A DNA stretch of 64,000 nucleotides, taken from positions 114,747 to 178,746 of the forward strand of contig JAPYMA010000154.1 of NCBI GenBank assembly GCA_035041965.1, written 5' to 3'. Position numbers and translations under genes: made by a program. The stretch comes from Anisakis pegreffii (Eukaryota; Nematoda; Chromadorea; Rhabditida; Anisakidae). Positions 17,271 through 27,857 of the stretch are shown piece by piece (the first letter of the stretch is position 1; each line of letters begins with the position of its first letter). A model generated the notes under the pieces. The model had not been told where the DNA came from. It saw only the letters and a program-made list of their open reading frames with translations, and did no database searches.

Positions 17271-18823
17271 CTGAACACAACGCTGATCCGAATTACACAT
17301 AAGATCATCACAAGACGCCGCAAAGGTAGCCATGAAATAATCCTTACTCACACCACCGGCTTGTGAACCGTCTGGACATTTGGATGCATACGCTTCACTA
17401 ACAGCATCTGTAATTTATGTCATCGACAGTGATATGCTATCGCATCTTTTCTTTATGTTTATGAGCACTTTGAATGGAATCTAACTTTTAATAGTCGAAT
17501 TGCAACACTCAATAAATCCGAAGCCATAAGCACACTGATACCCTTCAGGACAAGTTGTGTTTGTACAATCACCGTCGTTATCTTCTGGTATTATCGATGG
17601 AACTGGACCAAGACACGCACTACCATCAGCTGCAATTGAATCACCACTAGAATCTGCTCAAATAATGATAATAAGCAAACCATATTGGCAATGAGCTTCG
17701 CACTGCTCTCTTGTTAAAAATTTGTTTGCGTTACCACCACATCCCGTGTAAATAAATGTCATGCATGATTGCCACTCTGCATTGTAGTAGAAATATTGAC
17801 CTGAAGTTGGAGATATACTTATACATCAGTTCATCGATTATGTTGGATGAGAAGCATTCCGAGAAATAGATAACTAACGATGTGCATGAGGGTAATGCGT
17901 GCAATTGCCTTCGTCTTTTTGTAAATCGCAGACCGAAATTATTGATGGAGAGAATGGATTGTGAGGTTCGATCTGAAATGTTGTGGTTGAAGAGGAAGTG
18001 ATAGTAGTTGGTAGATGATTTTGGTTTGGAGTATAAAAGTAGATGAAGTATTTCAAGATGAAATTGGTTGTGGAATCGACTTATAAGAGACTGAGCTGGA
18101 TTATAATGTAGTGTGATATGGTAACGATATGATACAATAACGATAGACTCAGCTTTTTGTTTCTCAGCAGTATTGAGGTTGTGTGCTAGGGATGGAGAGA
18201 AGTGGTTCGAAAGAGGAAGATGACAGCATTTGGCTAGGGATGACGCAGAAGCCTGCAGGCATTCATAGCCATCTGGACACATCAGCTGATCGCAACTAGT
18301 CGCCAACAAGACATCATTAACCGATCGCAAAGCACGACTTCCTCCAGGACAGTAAGATGAATGTGACTGCAGAGAGTTGTCTAAATTCAGTCTCTGATTA
18401 AGTGATTTGGTGATTATGTTATGTTGTGTTACGACATGTTATATTGCGGATATCGCACTTTCATCAGCCTCGTTGCAACAACCACTTATCGAGCGCTTGT
18501 TCGTTTTGCAAATGAATCCATGGGGGCATAAATCATTCGAACAATCAATTCGGGCCGATGATTCAGCAAATGTTCCAATACACAGTGATGTGTCAGAATC
18601 TGAATTCAATTTACTTCATTCGTATTTTCATTAACGTAGTGTAACCGAAATAAATAACCAATTTGTATGAGTGCATGAAAAGTGAATCATCAGTAAATGG
18701 TACCTTTGGAACACAACTGCTGACACTGCTGCAAGGTGTCGAAACGATTATCATTACCACCACATCCATTGTAAATAAATGCTAAACATTTACCGATAGA
18801 TGCATTGAAATAGAATCGTTGAA
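17271..18823 (-). CDS. Secreted multi-Kunitz / cysteine-rich (lustrin-like) protein, partial
   Basis: Several minus-strand exons form a modular extracellular protein. Exon 18823-18704 encodes the C-terminal two-thirds of a Kunitz domain ([16 protein letters not shown]...QQCQQLC). An exon starting at 18599 encodes a lustrin-type module ([11 protein letters not shown]...GCC). An exon starting at about 18355 encodes CPGGSR...[14 protein letters not shown]...CC. A block near 17,960-17,880 begins a second Kunitz domain ([10 protein letters not shown]), completed by about 17812-17685 ([16 protein letters not shown]). About 17655-17490 encodes [17 protein letters not shown], and 17407-17271 encodes CPDGSQAGG...CDDLMC. 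Kunitz domains inhibit serine proteases; this mix of modules is common in nematode secreted and cuticle-associated proteins. Most exon junctions keep phase, but the junction after the 18599 exon is unresolved. The 5' exons (first part of Kunitz 1, signal peptide) and 3' end are not identified. Repeats at 18,906 and a mariner ending at 17,160 flank it closely. Confidence 0.8.
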
Positions 18824-18905
18824 CTGAAATAGAAACATGGTTATCAACGCATTTAACTGTTACCATATCCGGTGTAAGAATCTGATTGAGAGAGTGTACG
18901 CAAAC

Positions 18906-19160
18906 CAGTGTTCGTCGAGAAACGAGGACCCCGTTGAGGAACAGGTTCCGACAATTTTACGCCCCGACTTTTTAGTTGAGTTGCCCCCACTGCACTCTGA
19001 TGAATTCCTCCCCGTGGGGACCCCTCGGTCGGTCCGCTCCCCGACTTTTTTGTTGGGGCTCTTCCCTTCCAATTTCCTCCCCAACGCGGAGGATGATCTT
19101 CTCGCGGGGAATACCCGACAACTGCAAACTTTTGCAAAAAAGCGTTTTTGGGTGGCGGAA
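18906..19160. mobile_element. Degenerate GC-rich hAT-type MITE fragment
   Basis: The segment starts CAGTGTTCGTCGAGAAACGAGG, with repeats of CCCCGACTTTTT and TTTCCTCCCC that match the intact element at 25,586-26,123 (TAGTGTTCGTCGGGGA, CTCCCCGACTTTTT). Only the left part is clear; the right end is not resolved. Overlapping open frames on both strands here are by-products of the repeat. Confidence 0.65.
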
Positions 19161-20693
19161 ATTTTGAATATTTTGCTCTTGAGGGGAAAATAGCGACATT
19201 TTTGGTGATCTGTAAAGTCCGATGTATTTCAGGATGATCCGCTCGCATCAAACTGCAATTCAAATTTGGACTTAGGCGTACGATACTGAAAAACACACCC
19301 GTACTACTGCTGCACCCGCACAAATTATGTACGTAGTTAAGATCGTACGGCCCACGTCGACTGCAATTCGCTGCACTAAATCAGAAATGCAATTAGGTGT
19401 ACTGTACGAACGGCGGCACAGTACAGAAACGTCTTCGTGAAGGCTATGTGTATTCACCGGGATGAAATTTTGTACTGAAGAAGCAGATTTATAAGGGTTT
19501 TAATTTTCAGCAACAAATTATTCCAAGCCCGTCATCGGATGAGCAAGGTTTTCCGCTGAGGTGCTCGAATATTGGCAGAAATCGCTAAAGGTAGTTTAGC
19601 GAACATTGCGGTGATAACTGAAGCACAACTGAGAATCCAAAACGAAGTATATTTGCAGGTTCTGCAAAAGTGAATCAGAGATTCCCCGAACATACTGTAT
19701 GGTCCGACCTGGAGAGTCTTGGTTCAACCTTTCAAAGTTTTCCGTATTTTCCATTTTTATTTAAAGTCGTAGTCGGGTGTGTATTTTCATTGAATCGTTT
19801 TCTTTTCAGTAATGCGCATCGGGAGGAGAAATTTCTTTGAAATTGCGCTTTAATTGATCTCCGTTATTCCCGACGCAATCATTCTTTGACGAGGTACCGC
19901 CCAATAGTTTTGCGCCAAGACTTTTTTATCGGAATTTCCTCCTCTACCCGGTCAATTATCCCTCCGACTTTTTGTCAGAGCCCCCCCCCCTCCCTCTCCC
20001 TGTGGCCAATATGCTTCCCGACGGATCCTCTGTTCTGACCAAAAGGTTGTTTTCTGACGAACAATATATAGAACTGATGCTCTCAAAGAGAGCCTTCTCG
20101 AGTAACTCAACAGTTGTGAATGCTAACGTTTTTGAGTGCATGTGCCAGACATGTTCGTTTGATGACACACTGATGCATTTCGAGTGTGATTGTTTGTGTG
20201 TTGAACGTACTGTTCACTGACTGCGTCTACATTCGTCGTTATCATCCACATCAAACATAATATCAGTGACACGGATCCACCTTGCATTCTATTTCTCAAT
20301 AAACATACAGTTGATTTCACTGAATTATCGCCAGCAACTCGCTACTCCTCCATCGAAATCCTTGCGATTTCACGACTATTCAGTCCCATCTTTTCCGAAT
20401 TTCTCCCCATCTGGTTGTCTCGAATAACTTCAGATCATTAAAATGAGCTTTTGATCAGTGAAGAAGTTGCCCTAACTTCTGACATTCAACCGTCGCATCT
20501 GAGAATTTGAATTAGCAGAGTAACCAGAGAGGACTAAAGGGGGAAAAGTCGTAAATAAAGGAAGAGATGAATCTGTGAGGGTCCCACAGAACGGAGCTTC
20601 ATCTCGGATTTTGCGATAGAGTAGCAGGTATCGCTTCCGTTCCGAAAGATAAATAAGAACATTTCCTTCGTCAGAGGACACCTCAACGGCAAC
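19161..20693. other. Repeat-rich intergenic region
   Basis: No gene is recognised. Around 19,900-20,020 are further degenerate copies of the GC-rich unit (CGACTTTTT with C-runs and CTTCCCGACGG), so an old copy of the same MITE family lies here. The remainder shows no structure I can name. Confidence 0.45.
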
Positions 20694-20701
20694 CTTTAGA
20701 G

Positions 20702-21682
20702 CAGGGATCGGCAAGTTGGTTTGATAGCGGGCCAAAATTTTTCCGAGCAACTGATTGGCGGGCCAACATATTTTTTTATTGTATTTCCTTACTTTTTCGA
20801 ACACGATTGTGAAAAAAACAAAAATCGTGAAATAGTCCAAGCAAAGTAGCTCCACAACGACGTGCGCTGCTTAAGTAAAGGCCAAGCGCTGGAGCGCTTC
20901 TGGCATTACTGGATGAGGTCAAAGCCTTCCTGAGCCTATGCAAGACGCGAATTACAAATGACCACCTTGCCTTTCTACGAGATGAAATATCCATGTCCAG
21001 TGTGACATTTTTGACTGATATTTTCGGTCATCTGAACCAACTTAACCTTCGGCTGCAGGGGAAAGGCAAAATCATTGTGGACATGGCTGAAAAGCTTGAA
21101 TCGTTCACCAAGAAAGTGGAGTTGTTCCAGTCAGACATAACAACTGGTAGGCTGCTGCACTTCGTTACACTGAAATCACAGGCACGGGAACAAGTGACAG
21201 ATATAATGATGAATTTCATCAAACAGCTACAGGCCAACTTCAAGTCCAGATACGACTACTCCATCCCGAGGGATATCATCGCTTTTGTTCGTGGCCATCT
21301 CGCTGTCCGAAGTGCGGATATATCCTCCCTGGCTAAGGAAACCATCCCTTCGTTGGATGAGGCCGCATTTTCGTTGGAGATTATTGATTTTCAAACAACC
21401 TCTGTTGTCAGTGATGCGCTCAAGAAAGCAGAATCCGTGCATAATTTTTGGATAACATGCTCACATGAGTACAGATGGATCAAGAAAACGTACATGTCGG
21501 CGACAAACTTTTGGCCCGCCAGAAACTTTTGATATAGAAAATTCTATTTCGAAAATTCTCAGTGTAATTCGAAGAAGCCTATTTTAGCCCTTCAAAATCA
21601 AATTCTCAAATTTATCCGGCGGGCCAAAAAATTTTGTCGGCGGGCCAATTTTGGCCCGCGGGCTGGAGGTTGCCGATCCCTG
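20702..21682 (+). mobile_element. hAT transposon copy 1 (GTF2IRD2/ZBED-like)
   Basis: Terminal inverted repeats CAGGGATCGGCAA start at 20,702 and end at 21,682. Flanking 8-mers CTTTAGAG (20,694-20,701) and CTTTGGAA (21,683-21,690) agree at 6 of 8 positions, the hAT target-duplication length. Subterminal GCGGGCCAA motifs repeat at both ends. The plus-strand coding remnant resembles the hAT-derived GTF2IRD2/SCAND3/ZBED5 group: a DVRxLSKGQALERF motif near 20,860-20,905, then after a frame change LLALLDEVKAFLS...FLTDIFGHLNQLNLRLQGK through 21,532. The length is 981 bp, so it is internally deleted. A near-identical inverted copy lies at 30,974-31,924. Confidence 0.88.
20860..21532 (+). pseudogene. 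hAT transposase remnant, copy 1
   Basis: The largest intact frame runs 20,993-21,532 and continues upstream in frame to about 20,905. It encodes the central part of a hAT transposase (HLNQLNLRLQGKG..., then a helical region with TNDHLAFLRDE upstream). The conserved DVRWLSKG motif lies just upstream in another frame, and here the Trp is Cys (DVRCLSKG). The C-terminal hAT dimerisation domain and N-terminal BED finger are absent. It is not expected to be active. Confidence 0.8.
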
Positions 21683-21690
21683 CTTTGGAA

Positions 21691-23669
21691 TGAATGCAAT
21701 TCAATCATGCATATTATATCTACACTCAATAACTCACAAATAAAAGAGTATCAGTTTCATAATCAAAATCATTCAGCACAATGAGAATAATAATAACAAT
21801 AATAATAAATAATACTATATATTATCTGATTTTCGATTCATTTCTCTACTGCGATACTAAGAGACGATTTGAATGAGCATCAAATTGGAGCAACTGAATA
21901 AAACAGTTCAAACGATCACGACTGATGACGTGCTTTAATTGCGTTAATTACATATATCAATTAAAGAATACTTATTATCTCACATCATTCATCCTGTGAC
22001 ATCAATTTATCGCTGCTTTACAACCAGTATTTTTGACTGAGCAGTGCTGGGTGATTTGATCACAAGAAGGTTATCTGATCATTTCATGTAATTCGATGAT
22101 GGTTATATCATAACATAATATTTTACGCAATAAATAAGATGATCTGCATTAATTATCCAACGACTGCATTGAAGGAGAGTTATTCGTTGTAAAGATGTAC
22201 AATGTTATAAATGACACTTCAAAATTGAGTTGTTTAGCTTTGAAGGAGAGACGAGATACGACTCAATTCTAAATAATACCGCATCGCAACACATCACTGA
22301 AGCATTTCCAGAAGTTAATGCGCTTAATTATTTATTCAATGTTTCGTTGATGAGCGTATTGAGAGGGTGAAAATTTACGTTAATTAATTAATTAATTATT
22401 ACTAGTGTCGTCGATGTAAAAGCATTTTTTGAGAGCGTCTGATAAGCTTCTCACTTCATTGCTCTAATAGAAAATTGATATCGGATCATATTGCCGCTAT
22501 CCGTTAACTCCATTTAAAGTGTTATATGTCATGCGATCAACCAACTGCAAAACAATGACAGCTATTTCTACAGTAGTTTTAGTATCACAAGTGTCGTTTG
22601 TACTTGATGTTTTCATCACCACCGCTATTTCCTATCAATTCTGCGAACGCACTGAATGAAAATTTCTCAGCTTTTATTGCTGTTGGCATAACAAAAGCTG
22701 AGTCACTTTATTATTACATTCGTGCAAACAATTTCCCATCCTATCCAAACAATAATCACTATTTCAATAAAATATTCATGAAAATTGATGAACTTTTAGC
22801 AATTCATCCAGATCTCAGTAAACACTAACATTTCAAATCAACTGACATAGACAAACACCGTCTACACACCCATTTCATACTCATAACGCAAATTCACGAC
22901 TAAATAATCATTCAGCTAAAACCTCGAATGCATCCAAAAATGAATGAAACAACTGCGACTCTGCTCTCCATTTCAATATCCTCACATTCATTCCACTTAA
23001 CGGACTGTCATTTTCTTAATCAAATAATTAGATATAAGTCGAATCATCAGATCATTTTCGCACTATGTACGCTAAAAAACTGATTGCAAACTTACTGCAA
23101 TCATTCGCCGGAGCCTGAACGATCTCCACGACAGCTCAGAGGGGGAACACTCAACCGGCAATTGGTACATCGCGAGTTCGGTTCCAGTTAGCGGAGGAAA
23201 GTTCCGCTCGAAATCGAGTGGTGCACTAAAGCCCTTGACATCTATTAATAGTTATCACTACCTCTAAACCCCATTCATTGCTTTAAGTGAGCATTTGCAC
23301 GCCTTACCTAACTTTGTCCGTGTATCATCTTGTTTTTGTAATTATGAGCAAGCTTTGGGTATAAGTGTAATAAATAACTAGACTAAACACATTGTGAATC
23401 TGAACTGAACGTTCACTTGAATGGATATACGAGAATAAAAGAAAATATCAGGGCAGTGACAATATCTGTACAAAAATAATCTTGTGCAAATAATCTGTGC
23501 TATCACTGTCCGATGAACAGATGTGCACACAATATCAACCTGAAAATATCACGAAATAATTGCTGAAAGCTGTAAACAAAGTGGAATGGGGACGGGTTAT
23601 GATATGATACAAAAAGGCATGGCAATCTAGCACTACTCATTGACAGCTTTGAATTAATTGAATCACCAA
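21691..23669. other. Intergenic region with one possible small exon
   Basis: Most of this is AT-rich with (AATAAT) tracts near 21,785-21,825 and a (TTAA)n stretch near 22,380-22,395. A plus-strand frame ending at 22,828 reads like genuine protein (ITKAESLYYYIRANNFPSYP...KIDELLAIHPDLSKH) and may be a 3' exon, but I recognise no family and find no partner exons. A GC-richer patch lies at 23,105-23,235. Confidence 0.4.
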
Positions 23670-26600
23670 ATGCTTGTTCCACTACCTATAATTCTTCTAC
23701 TCCTCATCGCATCTGCAAATGGTATGTTACTTGAATGTATCTCGAAAGAGACCTTACTCTTTCATTATTGCTCATCCATACACACGGCCACTTCTGGTAT
23801 AAGGCGAGGATCGGGGAATTCGGGGACTCCATCCCTGGCATTTTTCGAGCCAACTGCATTTTCGGGATCCCCGACTGCGAATTTCGTCTCCTAGTTTCTT
23901 CCGAACGCTAGTCTTCCCAACGCGCTAGCTGCTTCATGAAGCGTTTCTACGACTTGATAACCTCGAATCGAGATAGGAGTTGTTTATGAAGTGACATTCA
24001 AAGAGACTGTTCGGATGGGACGAATAAGACCATATGAAATCAGTTCACTTCAGTGCGTACTCAGCAATGCAATAATCCGAGTATGACAGATGAATACCGT
24101 GCAAAAGCACTGGAGGAGCATAATCGACATCGATCGGATCTTGCCTCTGGCAAGGAACGGAGTGTTTATCGAGCCAAAAATTTGTATAAATTCGTGAGTC
24201 TTCGTTCCTTACCACTTCAATATCATTCTTTATCTATTCACCTTATAATCAATGTTCTAAGAGCTGGGACTGTGCCCTGGAGGCAAAAGCGCAAGAATGG
24301 GCCGACAGATGTGTTTATGAACATTCCGAGAATGACTGGCGCAACTCCGGAGAGAACCTATATCAATACTATTCATCAGAACAACTGACCATCGGTGGTA
24401 AGCAGTCGAATATTCATTTACTCACTAACTCATTGCGATGTTTTGTTCTTCAATTTGAAATCGCATTCTTTTCATATACTTCTCATATCACATTCTACTA
24501 CTTCAATTCACTGATGATCCATATAATACTAAACTTACAGAAGAATCCATGACAAAGGCAACAGATTACTGGTGGAAAGAATTAGCTGACTACGGAATAA
24601 TCGATTCGAGTTATAAATACAGTTATGCTATGTCCCCGATTGGTCACTGGACGCAGGTATGTTATTTTTGTGTCATTTATTTACTTATTTGATCAGCAAA
24701 TCCATCTCATTACGAGTTTATGCCTCTCTGCTATCACCAATATCACTAATGTCACATCCTTGGTATTCTTCTTTCCACGCAGCGTTGGGAACCATCTGCC
24801 TTCATGAAATTCGAACTTGGATTATTGATTTGGCAGATTTTTTATTATATCATGCGTACTTTAATTACATCAGATAATAGTTTGTTATCACTCTGCATAG
24901 CACTCATGCGGTTGTTTGCAGATGGCATGGGGTAAAACGAGCAAACTAGCATGTGGAGTAGCAAGTTGTCCTCAAATGAATCCTGGTTGGACATCAACCA
25001 TCTATGTCGTTTGCCATTATTATGAACCGTAAGTTGTTCAGTTAGTTCGCCGGAATGGTTATTCGCCGCCTGACATGATGCATTTACAAAATTCCGAACA
25101 TTTAAAAACCGCGGGATTCAGCAACCTTACCGATATACAAGCGTTACTGCTTAAAACAGTCTTTCTGAATCAGTGCCTTTACACTCACTTGAAGAACATT
25201 TCACTTAATTAATCTTACATATAATGGAGCTTTGAAATCTCGAAATAATGCAGCAACAAAAGTATAACTCCGATTTAACATGAATGATTGAATTTTATCT
25301 AAAAATACCATAACTTTTTTCCGAACAACTCCAATGGACTATTTTTTATGTTGCTTAACTGTGAAAGAAAAGGAAATCGCTCACCTCGAAAATTTCAAAC
25401 TCATTAAAATATGGATGAAGTGGGAGTCATTGATACATAAATCAAGAAGAGTATACTACAAACATTAAAAATGCCATTTTATCAAATTCCGAAATCCCGG
25501 GAATGTTCAGAGAGTGGATCCTGAAATTGGGATTCAAAAGTAGCGACACTAGGATAGGATGCGAACACCAGGTGTCAGTAATGAGTAGTGTTCGTCGGGG
25601 AACGGGGTCCCCATCGGAGACCCCGGTGGGGAACGCGGGGAGCGCTCCCCCGCGCAATTTGCTCCCCGACTTTTTGCGGGGACCCCCCCGTCCAATTTAC
25701 TCCCCGCGGGGACCTCCCCCGCGCAATTTGCTCCCCGACTTTTTCGCGGGGACCCCTCTCGTCCAATTTCGCTCCCCGACGGGGAGTGCGAACCTTCCCG
25801 AATATCGCGAACATTTAACTGAAAATGGTGGAAGACAGCCGCAACACTTTCAATATTGTCTTGTTTTTTGTTTTGAAATGTGAGTATAAGGTGCACTTGA
25901 AAGAAAACTACTTAAAAAAAGAAGAAAAATCTTTTAAAAATTGAAATTTTGTTTAAAAAATTGAGCTGAAATGCTCCCCGTCGGGTAACACGGGGAGCGG
26001 TCATTCCCCGACGGGGTCCCCCCCGCGCAATTTGCTCCCCGACTTTTTCGCGGGGACCCCCCCGTCCAATTTACTCCCCGTGGGGACCCCCCCGTGCAAA
26101 AAATTGCTCCCCGACAAACACTAGTAATGACTGTGATTATAAGGTGATCGTATCATATGCACAAAGTGTTGGAATGGTACTTATTTGATTGACAGGTTTG
26201 TGCATATTCTAGAGCTAACTATCCGGGCCAGCAGATATATGAATTCGGCAATGGATGCAGTCAGAATTCAGATTGTACTTTATACAGTGGATCGACTTGT
26301 GAACGATCTACCAATCTTTGTATCGCACCGTTAGTTGTTCATTTCATTCACCAATAATTGCTGGCCGGCTCTTAATGCAATCTTCTATTCCAGAGGATAC
26401 ACCGCACCTGAACCGAATCCACGTCCAAAACCACCCGTTACGCCATCACCATCGGGACAACGTAATCTTTATTACTACCTGTTATATCATCGAACATTAC
26501 TCACTCCAAACAGTGATAAATAATTACGTATTTTAAGGATGCACATCGAATGTAATGACTGATACCCTTCGTAAACTAGTCGCTAAGAGACATAATGCAC

Positions 26601-27513
26601 TCAGACGCGATGTTGCTTTAGGCAAATTGCGAAATGTGGACACGGCACGAAACATGTACTATTTGGTCAGTCTATTATATATTTATATAAGTTGAATGAT
26701 ACAGATTTGCATCTCTTGCTCTGCTCAGGATTACGATTGCGATCTGGAGAGAAGGGCGCAGGAATATGCGGAAAGATGTGACATAACAAGCTCGCCTCCA
26801 GGCAGTATAAGCTACGACGGAACTAACAAAAAACCTGGCAGTGTTTGTACGCATTTTCATATTACTCATTGTTCATACTGAGTTTTTCCTCTTAAGTAAT
26901 CACATATAAATTTAGCTGAAGCAATCACATCTTCAATGCAACAGTGGGCACAACCTGTGAAGGATGGTCAAGTCAGAGCTGAGATTTTTTCGCAGAATAA
27001 TCCAAACCCGTCTGCTACTCAGGTTTTATCTTAACATTCTTCAGATCACAATCGATATTAATCCCTACCACTTATGAGGCTTATTGTTGGATTGAATGTG
27101 GACGCTTATACTAGCACAAATGTTCACAATAAACTACATTATTAATAATTCTTATTCCTAACAAAATAGCTGATAATTATGATAATATCTGTCACGCTTC
27201 AGATGATATGGGGGTCAACAACAAGAGTGGGTTGTGGTGTTGCAATGAACTGTAATGTCTACTGGGAAGGGTATTATTATGAGACTGTTATTACAGTGTG
27301 TATGTATGAACAACCGTAAGTTTCATTCTATTCAATTAATAAATGAGATGAGTAAAGAAAGTGGCGATGTTATCGGTTGACCACAATTGCAGAGGTAACC
27401 GACCTGGGGAGCAGATTTACGAAAGAGGAAGAGCGTGCAACTCAGCATCCGACTGCACCACGTTTCCGGGGTCGTCTTGCAAAAAGAAGATCGGACTTTG
27501 CCGAAAGAAATGA
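23670..27513 (+). CDS. Double CAP (SCP/TAPS) domain secreted protein
   Basis: Twelve exons: 23670-23721, 24054-24193, 24262-24397, 24541-24656, 24922-25028, 26213-26329, 26394-26461, 26538-26665, 26729-26840, 26916-27022, 27203-27315 and 27393-27513. They total 1,317 nt and encode 438 residues, the usual size for two-domain nematode CAP proteins such as C. elegans VAP-1. Residues 1-17 or so form a signal peptide (MLVPLPIILLLLIASA). CAP domain 1 shows EEHNRHRSDLASG, WDCALEAKAQEWADRC, HWTQMAWGKTSKLACGV and YVVCHYYEP, followed by NYPGQQIYE. A Pro-rich linker leads to CAP domain 2 (RHNALRRDVALGK, YDCDLERRAQEYAERC, CGVAMNCN, VCMYEQP, GNRPGEQIYE) and a Cys-rich tail. In domain 2 the GEN segment is poorly conserved. 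The intron 25,029-26,212 hosts a MITE. It is tail-to-tail with the EF-Ts gene. The molecular role of the family is mostly unknown. Confidence 0.94.
23800..23900. repeat. Short GC-rich MITE relic in first CAP intron
   Basis: Units like CGGGGAATTCGGGGA and TTTTCGGGATCCCCGAC resemble the GC-rich MITE at 25,586-26,123 but are too degraded to show ends. It lies in intron 1 of the CAP gene. Confidence 0.4.
25586..26123. mobile_element. GC-rich hAT-type MITE inserted in CAP-gene intron
   Basis: The termini are TAGTGTTCGTCGGGGA and, inverted, TCCCCGACAAACACTA. Flanking 8-mers GTAATGAG (25,578-25,585) and GTAATGAC (26,124-26,131) agree at 7 of 8. TAGTG ends plus an 8-bp duplication fit hAT (consensus YARNG). 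The interior holds two blocks of tandem units (CTCCCCGACTTTTT, CGGGGACCCCCCCGTCCAA) around an AT-rich centre. It has no transposase; open frames across it are compositional artefacts. Its G+C content is far above that of the host intron. Confidence 0.88.
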
Positions 27514-27654
27514 ATCTGATTTATATTCAATATTCAATTTAGAACCACTTCCATTCTTGCATTCAATACAGAACATGGACTTTGTTATAGGATTTGAATC
27601 CGATTTATATTCAATATTTAATTTGCAACCACTTTCATTCTTGCATTAAATAAA
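27511..27654 (+). repeat. 84-bp tandem duplication in CAP-gene 3' UTR
   Basis: The segment starting at the stop codon (TGAATCTGATTTATATTC, 27,511) is repeated at 27,595 (TGAATCCGATTTATATTC), with about 90% identity over some 55 bp. An AATAAA signal at 27,649-27,654 closes the second copy. The duplication probably arose in the 3' UTR and would give two candidate poly-A regions, although only the second has AATAAA. Confidence 0.7.
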
Positions 27655-27857
27655 GCACATTCAACTCCTTCGCATACCTTAACATCACAATTCATGAAAA
27701 CAATCAACATGAGATGTGACATGTACAAATCAAGACACACAAACGACCCGCTATAAGAAATCTGCCCCCTTCAAAACAAAAACATTTCAATATGCAAAAC
27801 GCACTTCTCAATCTATCGATTACTCCCACTGAACTCTCATTTCGAAATAAACGAACA

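Noticed and set aside
18853..19323. 156-codon minus-strand frame with several overlapping frames
   Set aside because: It spans a degenerate copy of the same GC-rich MITE; the repeated SPTGGN/REEPQ-type wording matches the repeat, not a protein family.
20472..21442. Minus-strand frames of 127, 72 and 71 codons across hAT copy 1
   Set aside because: These are antisense to the real transposase remnant; the mirrored frames reappear in copy 2, as expected from repeat identity.
25503..25896. Overlapping 76-126-codon open frames on both strands
   Set aside because: They lie inside the GC-rich MITE; the Pro/Gly/Arg-rich translations reflect its tandem CCCC/GGGG units, and the frames are open on both strands at once.
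26675..26869. Minus-strand frame over the second CAP domain
   Set aside because: It is antisense to well-supported CAP exons 8 and 9.
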